Assembly (NCBI RefSeq): GCF_016862455.1
Contig: NZ_BOMZ01000078.1
Span: forward strand, 62,001 to 126,000
Reading direction: 5' to 3'
Length of the DNA stretch: 64,000 nt
Source of the DNA: Actinoplanes utahensis
Lineage (GTDB): Bacteria; Actinomycetota; Actinomycetes; Mycobacteriales; Micromonosporaceae
Made by a program: the position numbers and the translations under genes. The notes beneath the pieces were generated by a model, which saw only the letters and a program-made list of their open reading frames with translations, was not told the origin of the DNA and ran no database searches. Shown here piece by piece: positions 16,237-24,025 of this stretch. How positions within the stretch are numbered: position 1 is the stretch's first letter; every line of letters begins with the position of its first letter.

Positions 16237-16262
16237 TCATCGCAACGAGCAATCGATGAAAA
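16234..16262. promoter_or_regulatory. candidate RpiR operator
   Basis: TTTTCATCG-N11-CGATGAAAA is a perfect 9-bp inverted repeat in the divergent region between the kinase and rpiR genes. It spans from the predicted -10 to the start region, suiting repression by the adjacent MurR/RpiR regulator (inference). Confidence 0.6.
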
Positions 16263-16275
16263 GGATGTCCATGCG

Positions 16276-17193
16276 ATGACGGGTGAGAGCGGCGGGCTGC
16301 TGGGGCGGCTGCGTATCGAGGGGCCGGGGATGCCGGAGGCGCTGAGCCGCATCGCCGAGGCGATCCTCGCCGACCCGGAGACCGCGGCGCACGCCAGCAT
16401 CGTGGACCTCGCCGAGCGGTCCGGCACGTCCACGGCGACGGTCACCCGGTTCAGCCGCACGCTCGGTTTCAAGGGGTACGCGAGCCTGCGCGTCGCCGTC
16501 GCCACCGAGACCGGCCGGGCCGAGCAGGCCCGGTGGGAGACCGACATCAGCGGCGACATCAGCCCGGACGACCCGCTCGACCAGGTCCTCGGCGTGGTCG
16601 CGGCGGCCGACACCCGGGCCATCCAGGGCACCGCGTCGCTGCTGAGGGTGGAGGACGTCGAGCGGGTCGCCGCGGCCATCGCCGGCGCGCAGCGGGTCGA
16701 GCTGTTCGGCTTCGGCAGCAGCGGCACCGCGGCCCGTGAGATGGCGTTCCGCCTGGAACGGATCCGGGTGCCGGTGTGGCACCGCCAGGACAGCCACACC
16801 GCCCTGACCAACGCCGCGCTGCTGCGACCCGGCGACGTAGCGATCGGCCTGTCGCACTCCGGCCGCACCCGCGAGGTGATCGAGACCCTGGCCGAGGCCG
16901 CCGACCACGGCGCGCTGACCGTGGCGGTGACCAGCTTCAACCGGTCGCCGCTGGCGGAGGTCGCCGACGTCGTGTTCACCACCAGCGTCCTGGAGACGAC
17001 GTTCCGGCTGGCGGCGCTGTCGGCTCTGCATTCGCAGCTGCTCGTCCTCGACCTGATCTATGTCGCGGTGGCGCAGCGCACCTACGAGCGGACCGCGGAG
17101 GCCCTGGAGCTGACGGTCCGCGCCGTGGACGCGCACCGCCTGCCGGAGAAGCTGCCGACCCGTAAACGGCGGGTGGAGAAAGGACCGACGTGA
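16276..17193 (+). CDS. MurR/RpiR-family regulator with SIS domain
   Basis: A 305-residue regulator. The N-terminal RpiR helix-turn-helix (about residues 1-80, with LAERSGTSTATVTRFSRTLGFKG) is followed by a sugar-isomerase (SIS) domain (about 120-260, with ELFGFGSSGTAAREMAFRL and GLSHSGRTREVI) that senses phosphosugars. Family members control aminosugar and N-acetylmuramate catabolism. It heads the SIS-NgcEFG-GH16 gene run and is divergent from the kinase gene. AAGGA lies 10 nt before ATG 16276. An out-of-frame ATG at 16271 encodes only Met-Arg-stop, with the stop overlapping the true start. Confidence 0.88.
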   Translation: MTGESGGLLGRLRIEGPGMPEALSRIAEAILADPETAAHASIVDLAERSGTSTATVTRFSRTLGFKGYASLRVAVATETGRAEQARWETDISGDISPDDPLDQVLGVVAAADTRAIQGTASLLRVEDVERVAAAIAGAQRVELFGFGSSGTAAREMAFRLERIRVPVWHRQDSHTALTNAALLRPGDVAIGLSHSGRTREVIETLAEAADHGALTVAVTSFNRSPLAEVADVVFTTSVLETTFRLAALSALHSQLLVLDLIYVAVAQRTYERTAEALELTVRAVDAHRLPEKLPTRKRRVEKGPT

Positions 17194-17933
17194 GTGCGGA
17201 TTTCCTGTCCAGGATCGAAGAAGTGCTGGCCCGGGTGGGCCGGGGGCAGCAGGAGGCGAAATCCCGGGCGGCCGCCCTGCTGGCCGGCTCGATAACGAAC
17301 GGTGGCGTGATCCAGGCGTTCGGCTGCGGCCACTCCGAGGCCCTGGCCATGGAGATCGCCGGCCGGGCCGGCGGCCTGGTCCCCACCAACCGGATCGCGC
17401 TGCGCGACATCGTCCTCTACGGCGGCGAGCCCCTCGAAGCGCTCGCCGACCCGGGCGTGGAACGCGACCCCGGCATCGCCCACAAGCTCTACCAACTCGC
17501 CCCGGTCAAACCGGACGACGCGTTCGTCATCGCCTCCAACTCCGGCATCAACGGCGCCGTCGTCGAGATGGCACTGCTGGTCAAGGAACGCGGCCACCCG
17601 CTCGTCGCGATCATCTCGGCGCAGCACTCGGCCGGCGTGGCGTCGCGGCACCCGAGCGGCCGCAGACTCGGCGACATCGCCGACGTCACCCTCGACAACG
17701 GCGCGCCCTACGGCGACGCGGCACTGCCGCTGCCGGGCGGCGGCGCGGTCGGGGCCGTCTCCTCGATCACCGCGGCGCTGCTGGCCCAGCAGATCGTCAT
17801 CGAGGTGGTCGAACGCCTGCTCACGGCGGGGATCACCCCGCCCGTCTACCTGTCGGACAACGTGCCCGGCGGCAAGGAACACAACGCAGAACTCGAGGCG
17901 CGGTACGCCGGGCGCATCCGGCGTACCGCATAG
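17190..17933 (+). CDS. SIS-domain phosphosugar-binding protein
   Basis: A 247-residue single SIS-domain protein (CGHSEALAMEIAGRAGGL at about residues 44-61, then ASNSGINGAVVEMAL at 117-131) of the type often paired with RpiR regulators. It probably isomerises or binds an aminosugar phosphate, for example at the step after GlcNAc phosphorylation. It starts with the GTG of a GTGA overlap with rpiR, so the two are coupled. No glutaminase domain is present, so it is not GlmS. The exact substrate is unresolved. Confidence 0.78.
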   Translation: MSADFLSRIEEVLARVGRGQQEAKSRAAALLAGSITNGGVIQAFGCGHSEALAMEIAGRAGGLVPTNRIALRDIVLYGGEPLEALADPGVERDPGIAHKLYQLAPVKPDDAFVIASNSGINGAVVEMALLVKERGHPLVAIISAQHSAGVASRHPSGRRLGDIADVTLDNGAPYGDAALPLPGGGAVGAVSSITAALLAQQIVIEVVERLLTAGITPPVYLSDNVPGGKEHNAELEARYAGRIRRTA

Positions 17934-17948
17934 AGAAACGAGTCCGTC

Positions 17949-19367
17949 ATGAACCCTGCATCCCTGCCCGAACCGTACCCCAGCCGCAGATCCCTGCTCC
18001 GCACGGCCGGGCTCGCCACGGTGGCCGCGCCCCTGCTCGGCGCCTGCGTCACCGCCGCGGGCGACGACAAGCCCGCCACCACCGGCGGCGCCAAGAGCGC
18101 GGAGAACCCCCTGGGCGTCAAGCCGGACGCGCCGCTCGAGGTGGTCGTCTTCAAAGGGGGGTACGGCGACGAGTACGCGATCAAGGCCGAACAGAAGTAC
18201 GCCGAGAAGTACCCGGACGCCGAGGTCGAGCACCAGGGCCTGCAGAAGGTCGGCGAGGCCGTGCAGCCCCGCTTCGTCGCGAACACCCCGCCCGACGTGG
18301 TCGACAACACCGGCGCCGGCCGTCTCGACATCGCCACCCTGGTCAGCGCCAAGCAGGTCACCGACCTGGCGGAACTGCTCGACGCCCCGGCCTTCGACCA
18401 GCCGGGCCGGAAGGTCCGGGACACGTTGCTGCCCGGCGTGGTCGAGGACGGCACGTTCGACGGGTCCACGGTGACGTTGAACTTCACGTACACGGTCTGG
18501 GGTCTCTGGTACTCGAAGGCGCTGTTCGCCGAACGCGGCTGGACCTATCCGAAGACCTGGGCCGAGATGCTCACCCTCTGCGAGACGATCAAGAAGGCCG
18601 GTATCGCACCCTGGACCTACCAGGGAAAATATCCCGAGTACCTCAATGACCCGCTGCTCACGATGGCCGCCAAGACCGGTGGTCTGGACCTGGTCAAGGC
18701 GGTCGACAACCTCGAACCGGCGGCGTGGCGGCAGCCCGGGCTCACCCAGGCCGCCGAGGCGTTCGCCGAGCTCGCCGGCAAGGGCTACCTGATGTCCGGC
18801 TCGGAGGCGCTGTCGCACACCGAGGCGCAGGCCGCCTGGTGCCAGCGGAAGGCCGCGTTCATCCCGTGCGGCTCCTGGCTGGAGGCCGAGCAGAAGGACG
18901 TCACCCCGGCCGGCTTCGACATGGTGATGGGCACCGTTCCGGCCGCGTCCACCGGCGACCGGATGCCGGGCGCCGCGGTGCAGGCGGCCGGCAGCGAGTC
19001 CTACCTGGTCCCGGCGAAGGCCGCCAACGTCGCCGGGGGCTTGGAATACCTGCGGATCCTCTTCGCCAAGGAGTCGGCGACGGCGTTCGCTCAGGCCAAC
19101 AACACCCTGCCCGCGGTGGCCGGCGCCACCGACGGACTGACCCTGAGCAGCGGTCTGGGATCGGTCCGCGACGCGGTCACGGCCGCCGCCGGCGACGCTT
19201 TCAACTTCCGCTTCCGTACGTGGTACGCGCCCCTGGCCAAAGCGGTCGACGACGCCACCGGCGAACTCGTCAACCGCCGGATCAGCGTCGCCGACTGGTC
19301 GGCCCGCATCCAGAAGGCGTCCGACGCGCTGGCCAAGGACGGCACCGTCACGAAGTACACACGCTGA
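17949..19367 (+). CDS. ngcE: NgcE-type aminosugar-binding lipoprotein of an ABC transporter
   Basis: A 472-residue extracellular solute-binding protein. A twin-arginine type leader (SRRSLLRTAG) ends at a lipobox LLGAC (Cys33), so it is probably Tat-exported and lipid-anchored. The mature protein contains VVVFKGGYGDEYA, PPDVVDNTGAGR and APWTYQGKYPEY, segments I recognise from NgcE, the N-acetylglucosamine and chitobiose receptor of Streptomyces. It precedes two permease genes that overlap or nearly overlap. No ATPase gene is here, as in ngcEFG loci, which share the housekeeping MsiK ATPase. Confidence 0.85.
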   Translation: MNPASLPEPYPSRRSLLRTAGLATVAAPLLGACVTAAGDDKPATTGGAKSAENPLGVKPDAPLEVVVFKGGYGDEYAIKAEQKYAEKYPDAEVEHQGLQKVGEAVQPRFVANTPPDVVDNTGAGRLDIATLVSAKQVTDLAELLDAPAFDQPGRKVRDTLLPGVVEDGTFDGSTVTLNFTYTVWGLWYSKALFAERGWTYPKTWAEMLTLCETIKKAGIAPWTYQGKYPEYLNDPLLTMAAKTGGLDLVKAVDNLEPAAWRQPGLTQAAEAFAELAGKGYLMSGSEALSHTEAQAAWCQRKAAFIPCGSWLEAEQKDVTPAGFDMVMGTVPAASTGDRMPGAAVQAAGSESYLVPAKAANVAGGLEYLRILFAKESATAFAQANNTLPAVAGATDGLTLSSGLGSVRDAVTAAAGDAFNFRFRTWYAPLAKAVDDATGELVNRRISVADWSARIQKASDALAKDGTVTKYTR

Positions 19368-20260
19368 TGCGACACGGCCGGTGGCGGTTCCTGCTCGCCG
19401 CACTGGCGCCGGCGCTGGTGCTGCACGCCGTGTTCGTGCTCTCCCCGTACGCCCAGGCCTTCTATCTGTCGTTGACCGACTGGACCGGGGTGGCCGGCCA
19501 GGCGCGTTTCGTCGGCCTGGACAACTTCGCCCGGCTCGGCGCCGACTCGCTCTTCCTGGACGCGCTGCGCAACAACGCGGTGATGCTGGTGGTGGTGCCG
19601 GCGGCGACCGTCGTGCTGGCCCTGTTCCTGGCGAGCATGTTGCACGGGCGCCGCCCGGTGCGTGGCGCGTCGGCGTACCAGATCGTCTATTTCTTCCCGC
19701 AGATGCTCTCCCTGGTGATCATCGCGGTGTTGTGGGGGTTCGTCTACAACCCCAACACCGGGCTGCTCAACTCGGGACTGCGGGCCATCGGCCTGGACGG
19801 GCTGACCCGCAGCTGGCTCGCCGAGCCGTCCCTCGCCCTGATCGCGGTGATGGCGGTGGTGGTCTGGTCGTCGGTCGGGTTCTACGTGGTGCTGTTCAGC
19901 GCGGCGATCGACAGCATCCCGAAGGAGATGTTCGAGGCGGCGGTGCTGGACGGGGCCGGGCGGTGGGCCACGCTGCGCCGGATCACCCTGCCGCTGGTCG
20001 CCGAGAGCGTGCAGGTGGCGTTCGTGTACCTGGGCATCGTCGCCCTCGACGGGTTCGTGCTGGTCCAGGTCATGACGGTCGGGCCCGGCGGGCCGGACGG
20101 GGCGACCGAGGTGGTGGGGCTGTCGCTGTACCGGACGGCGTTCACGTACGGCAAGTTCGGTTACGCCACGGCGATGGGGGTGGCGCTGTTCTTCGCCGCG
20201 CTCACCCTGGCGGTGTTCGCGCTCCGCTGGGGCCGCCGTTCGACTGTGGAGACGGCATGA
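19367..20260 (+). CDS. ngcF: ABC sugar permease, NgcF type
   Basis: A 297-residue inner-membrane permease with six helices and the cytoplasmic EAA loop (EMFEAAVLDGAGRWATLRRITLP, about residues 188-210) that contacts the ATPase. The early segment FYLSLTDWTG is typical of the MalF/UgpA class. Its ATG overlaps the ngcE stop by one base (TGATG). With the next gene it forms the heterodimeric channel for the sugar delivered by the NgcE-type receptor. Confidence 0.85.
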   Translation: MRHGRWRFLLAALAPALVLHAVFVLSPYAQAFYLSLTDWTGVAGQARFVGLDNFARLGADSLFLDALRNNAVMLVVVPAATVVLALFLASMLHGRRPVRGASAYQIVYFFPQMLSLVIIAVLWGFVYNPNTGLLNSGLRAIGLDGLTRSWLAEPSLALIAVMAVVVWSSVGFYVVLFSAAIDSIPKEMFEAAVLDGAGRWATLRRITLPLVAESVQVAFVYLGIVALDGFVLVQVMTVGPGGPDGATEVVGLSLYRTAFTYGKFGYATAMGVALFFAALTLAVFALRWGRRSTVETA

Positions 20261-20315
20261 CCGACTGCACCGCAGCGAAGCAAGGGCCGGGAGGGCATGC
20301 CCGAGGAGGCACGGC

Positions 20316-21191
20316 ATGACGGCCTTGATGCAACGGCCGGTCCGCCGGCCGGAGACCGCCGCGGCGCCGCGGGAACGGTGGAATCCGCTGCCGCACCTGG
20401 CGATGCTGGCCTGGGCCGTGGTGACCGCGCTGCCGCTGCTCTGGGCGGTGACGAGCTCCCTCAAGACCGACCAGGAGATCCTCAACGAGCCGTGGTCGCC
20501 ACCGGCGCGGCCGCACTGGGAGAACTGGTCGCGGGCATGGACCGCGGCGAGCATCGGCCGGTACTTCTTCAACAGCCTGATCGTGGTGGGCGGGGCGCTG
20601 GCACTGACCATGCTGCTCGGCTCGATGGTCGCGTACGCCCTGGCCCGCTATCAGTTCCGGGGCAACCGGCTGCTCTACTACACGTTCGTCGCGGCGATGT
20701 TCTTTCCGGTGTTCCTGGCGCTCGTGCCACTGTTCTTCGTGGTGCAGCAACTGGGGCTGCTCGGCACCTATCCCGGACTGATCCTGGTCTACACGGCGTA
20801 CGCCGTACCGTTCACGGTCTTCTTCCTGCACGCCTTCTTCCGCACCCTGCCCGGTGAGGTCGCCGAGGCGGCGGTGCTCGACGGGTGCTCGCACGCCGCG
20901 GTGTTCTTCCGCGTCATGCTCCCGCTGGCCCGGCCCGGCCTGGTCGCGGTCGGCATCTTCAATTTCCTCGGGCTCTGGAACCAGTACCTGCTGCCGCTGG
21001 TTCTCAATCCCGACCCGGACCGGTACGTCCTGGCGCAGGGTCTGGCCGCCCTGTCGGTCAGCCAGGGCTACCGCAGCGACTGGAGCGGCCTGTTCGCCGG
21101 TCTGACCATCGCCATGCTGCCGGTGCTGGTCGCCTACGTCGCGTTCCAGAGACACATCCGCGCCGGTCTGACCGCCGGCGCGGTCCGGTAG
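20316..21191 (+). CDS. ngcG: ABC sugar permease, NgcG type
   Basis: A 291-residue six-helix permease of the MalG class. It has SSLKTDQEI after helix 1 and the EAA loop VAEAAVLDGCSHAAVFFRVMLP (about residues 184-205). It begins 55 bases after ngcF. It completes the NgcEFG-type importer; energy would come from an ATPase encoded elsewhere. The GH16 gene follows after 21 bases, so enzyme and importer are probably co-transcribed. Confidence 0.85.
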   Translation: MTALMQRPVRRPETAAAPRERWNPLPHLAMLAWAVVTALPLLWAVTSSLKTDQEILNEPWSPPARPHWENWSRAWTAASIGRYFFNSLIVVGGALALTMLLGSMVAYALARYQFRGNRLLYYTFVAAMFFPVFLALVPLFFVVQQLGLLGTYPGLILVYTAYAVPFTVFFLHAFFRTLPGEVAEAAVLDGCSHAAVFFRVMLPLARPGLVAVGIFNFLGLWNQYLLPLVLNPDPDRYVLAQGLAALSVSQGYRSDWSGLFAGLTIAMLPVLVAYVAFQRHIRAGLTAGAVR

Positions 21192-21212
21192 AAACCCCAC
21201 CTAGGAGTTCCC

Positions 21213-22385
21213 ATGACCATGGGTAGACGGCTCTTCGCCGGCCTGCTGGTGTCTGCATTGTCCGCATTCGGGGTCGTCGCTGCCAACGCCGGCAGCGCCG
21301 CCGCCGCCGACTGCGGCTACCTGTTCGACGACTTCCACTACACCTCCGCCACCGACCCCGCCCTGACCGCCAACGGCTGGACACCCCGCAGCTACCAGGG
21401 CGGGCCCGGGGTGCCCGGCGCCACCTGGTCGCCGTCCGCGATCACCTTCCCCGCCGGCGACGGGCAGCAGGTGATGCAACTGACCGCGTCCACCGACGGC
21501 ACCGCCGCCGGGACCAGGCACGCCGAGTTGTACTCCACCCGGAAGCGCTACCTGGAAGGCACCTACGCCAGCCGGGTCCGGTTCACCGACACACCGGTCA
21601 GCGGCGCCGACGGCGACCACATCAACCAGACGTTCTTCACGATCAGCCCGCTCAACGGCGACATGGACCCCACCTACAGCGAGCTCGACATCTCCGAGTA
21701 CCTGCCGAACGGCGGGTGGGGCGAGACCGGGCCGATCAACTATCAGACGACCTGGTACACCTACCGGGCCGACCCCTGGTACGCCGACAACCTGCACTCG
21801 GAGCAGCGTTCCAGCCTGGACGGGTGGCACGATCTGGTGGCGCAGGTCGCCGACGGGCGCGTCGTCTACTGGATCGACGGAGTCCGGGTCGGTGACCACG
21901 GCGGCAAGTACTTCCCGCGCCAGACGATGACGATCAACTGGAACCTGTGGTTCATCGACACGGCCGCCCACACCGGGGGGCTGTCCACCTACATCGAACA
22001 GGTCGACTGGGTGCTGTTCGCCAAGAACCAGGTGCTGTCGCCGGCACAGGTCAGCGCACAGACGGCGGCGTACCGGACGGCGGGCACCCGGTTCGCCGAC
22101 ACGGTCGCCTCCTCCGGGCCGTGCGTCGACCCGTCGCCGTCCTCGCCGACGCCGTCGGTCTCGGTGCCGACGCCGCCGCCCGCCGGGGACTGCTCCAGCG
22201 CTCCGGCCTGGCAGCACGGAACCGTCTACACCGGCGGCAGTACGGTGAAACACGAGAAGAGCCGGCACGGCGACCCGTCCGGTCCGAAGTCGGGCGAGGG
22301 CGTGCACCTGTGGCGGGCCCGCTACTGGACCCAGGGCTCCGAGCCCGGCTGGACCGAACAGTGGCAGGACCTGGGCCGCTGCTGA
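21213..22385 (+). CDS. secreted GH16-family hydrolase with chitin-binding (CBM5/12-like) module
   Basis: A 390-residue secreted enzyme. The signal peptide (about residues 1-33, ending AAA) is followed by a GH16-type beta-jelly-roll (about 34-290). The family motif ELDISE puts the nucleophile Glu157, Asp159 and acid/base Glu162 in line. After a Pro/Ser linker there is a C-terminal aromatic module (about 330-390; WQHGTVYTGGSTV, RARYWTQGSEPG, WQDLGRC) resembling CBM5/12, with an extra loop. AGGAG lies 5 nt before the ATG. Its place in an aminosugar-uptake operon suggests action on a chitin- or glucan-containing wall. The substrate is inference. Confidence 0.82.
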   Translation: MTMGRRLFAGLLVSALSAFGVVAANAGSAAAADCGYLFDDFHYTSATDPALTANGWTPRSYQGGPGVPGATWSPSAITFPAGDGQQVMQLTASTDGTAAGTRHAELYSTRKRYLEGTYASRVRFTDTPVSGADGDHINQTFFTISPLNGDMDPTYSELDISEYLPNGGWGETGPINYQTTWYTYRADPWYADNLHSEQRSSLDGWHDLVAQVADGRVVYWIDGVRVGDHGGKYFPRQTMTINWNLWFIDTAAHTGGLSTYIEQVDWVLFAKNQVLSPAQVSAQTAAYRTAGTRFADTVASSGPCVDPSPSSPTPSVSVPTPPPAGDCSSAPAWQHGTVYTGGSTVKHEKSRHGDPSGPKSGEGVHLWRARYWTQGSEPGWTEQWQDLGRC

Positions 22386-22395
22386 CCCGACACCG

Positions 22396-22430
22396 GCCCG
22401 GCGCGCGCGGTGGCGTGCGCCGGGCTTGTT
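22396..22430 (+). terminator. hairpin with short T-rich tail ending the ngc/GH16 operon
   Basis: GCCCGGCGC (22396-22404) pairs with GCGCCGGGC (22417-22425); the stem extends inward by a G-T and two G-C pairs around a 6-nt loop and is followed by TTGTT. Confidence 0.65.
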
Positions 22431-22449
22431 CGGTGGGGGGAAGGCTGGG

Positions 22450-22677
22450 TCACTGCAGGACGCCCGCGCGGAAGGCCTTGGCCACCGCGTGGGCGCGGTC
22501 GTTGGCGTCGAGTTTGCGGAAGACCTTGGCCAGGTGGCTGTGGATGGTCGCGGCGCTCAGGTACAGGTGGGCGCCGATCTGCTTGTTGGTCTTGCCTTCG
22601 GCTACCAGGGTGAGGATCTGTAGTTCTCGGTCACTGAGGGAGACGACCCGGTGGGTGAGATCCATGAATTCATTCAT
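22450..22677 (-). CDS. small LuxR/GerE-type DNA-binding protein
   Basis: A 75-residue protein consisting almost entirely of a LuxR-type helix-turn-helix: LSDRELQILTLVAEGKTNKQIG, then LYLSAATIHSHLAKVFRKL and a basic C-terminal helix. No receiver or ligand domain is present, so it may be a stand-alone regulator in the style of GerE. The ATG at 22677 gives just the domain. The open frame extends to 22926 with low-complexity Arg/Pro sequence, so a longer form cannot be excluded. It lies between two polysaccharide loci and is divergent from the second. Confidence 0.65.
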   Translation of the reverse strand: MNEFMDLTHRVVSLSDRELQILTLVAEGKTNKQIGAHLYLSAATIHSHLAKVFRKLDANDRAHAVAKAFRAGVLQ

Positions 22678-23120
22678 GATTTTCACTGTCGCGGTGCTCC
22701 GGGGGTGTGGTGACCCTCCCGGCCGGGCGGTGAGTCGCAAGGTCGCCAGTGTCGAATCCCGGACCATGGGGAGCGGGTCGCCGGCGCACGATCGACCAGT
22801 TTCGATCAGCTGAATGCGATCGGGTGGGCCCGGCGGGCCGGACCAAAACGAGAGGTGAGCCGCCTTTCGGTCCGGCCGTTCATGGTTGCGGGGACGCGAC
22901 CAGCATCGGGATGGGCTGAAGAACATCTATTCGTAACACCGTTCACATCTTGCCGAAAACGTTTTCGTAAGGGAATCTGGCAGCCGGGAGCGGATTCGCC
23001 GGACGGGAGCCCTGGGGCGGGGTGGTTCGGCGAGCGGGGTGCCCCGATGATCACCGATGCCGTCGCGCGGGGGATGGGATCGCCGTAACGCATTGATCCT
23101 CATCTATCTCTGGAGGTTCT
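22678..23120. other. 443-base regulatory intergenic region
   Basis: No gene is supported here apart from a possible N-terminal extension of the LuxR-type gene. It holds a relatively AT-rich block (about 22920-22975) with a LacI-type palindrome at 22954-22967, and ends in TGGAGG 4 nt before the GTG at 23121. It probably carries the promoter of the protease-GH43-glycosidase operon. Confidence 0.6.
22954..22967. promoter_or_regulatory. LacI-type operator palindrome
   Basis: CGAAAACGTTTTCG is a perfect 14-bp palindrome with central CG, of the LacI/CcpA operator class. It lies 153 bases before the GTG of the secreted protease gene and 276 bases from the divergent LuxR-type start. Confidence 0.6.
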
Positions 23121-23963
23121 GTGAGACCCCGACGACCGGTCCGGGCCCTGTGCTCGGCCCTCCTCGCCATCCTGACCGTGCTCGCCCTGACCCCGGCGCG
23201 GGCACACGCCGCCCCGGCGACGTGGAGCCCTCCGGCGAACCTGATCACCCCGCTCGACCAGGTGTGGCAGCACCAGGAGCAGACCTACAACAACGGCGAT
23301 CTGTACGGGTTCCGCAACTACGGCTGGGACCAGGTGATGGCCAACCGCGGCTACGTCAACTACTGCGTGCGCTGGGACTCCTCGGCGACCGTGACCGCCG
23401 CCCAGCGCGACGCGATCCACGCCGCCCTGGCCCGCCAGCACAAGAAGTGGACGGACGAGTTGACCGGGCACAACGCCTGGCCGTACGCCCAGGTGCCGGT
23501 GAGGGTGGTCGGCTGGGCCGTACGGAATCGGTCGCAGTTGCAGTGGACCGACACGTCCGTGGACATCTACGTCAACGACATCCGGGAGAACGCGCCGCAG
23601 TGCGGCGTCCCGTGCGGCCGGTTCTTCAACCAGAACGGCCGGTACCCGAACTGTCCCGGTGGGGTGGCCCGGCACTATGACCAGTCGCTGTGGCTGACCG
23701 ACGGGTTCGGCGGCGGCGCGGGCGGCGACTGGGGCCAGCGGGTCGGCAAGGAGTACTTCCTGAACAACATCAACGCCGCCGACATGCACATCCTGCTGCA
23801 CGAGATCGGTCATACCTGGGGCCTGGACGACTTCTACGACTGGACCCCGAGCGGTGTCGGCGGCTTCCTGATGAAGGCCGGCAGCGCCGCGCGGATCACC
23901 GAGTTCGACGCGTGGATGTTCCGCGACTGGTGGCGGCACCTGAAGAGCCGCTACGGCTACTGA
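23121..23963 (+). CDS. secreted zinc metalloprotease-like protein
   Basis: A 280-residue secreted protein with a signal peptide (about residues 1-30, ending AHA). The active-site motif HEIGHTWGLDD supplies zinc ligands His227 and His231, the general base Glu228 and a possible third ligand Asp237. This is the HExxHxxGxxD pattern of snapalysin-type and related metzincin-like proteases. A paired Cys segment (QCGVPCGRFFNQNG) precedes it. The GTG at 23121 follows TGGAGG by 4 nt. It is the first gene of a run with GH43 and a large glycosidase, so it may process wall glycoproteins or the co-secreted enzymes (inference). Confidence 0.75.
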   Translation: MRPRRPVRALCSALLAILTVLALTPARAHAAPATWSPPANLITPLDQVWQHQEQTYNNGDLYGFRNYGWDQVMANRGYVNYCVRWDSSATVTAAQRDAIHAALARQHKKWTDELTGHNAWPYAQVPVRVVGWAVRNRSQLQWTDTSVDIYVNDIRENAPQCGVPCGRFFNQNGRYPNCPGGVARHYDQSLWLTDGFGGGAGGDWGQRVGKEYFLNNINAADMHILLHEIGHTWGLDDFYDWTPSGVGGFLMKAGSAARITEFDAWMFRDWWRHLKSRYGY

Positions 23964-24025
23964 TCCCCAGGTTCTCGTGCCCGGCCGGAGACGGCCGGGC
24001 ACCGGTGGAACGACGAAGGAGTCGC

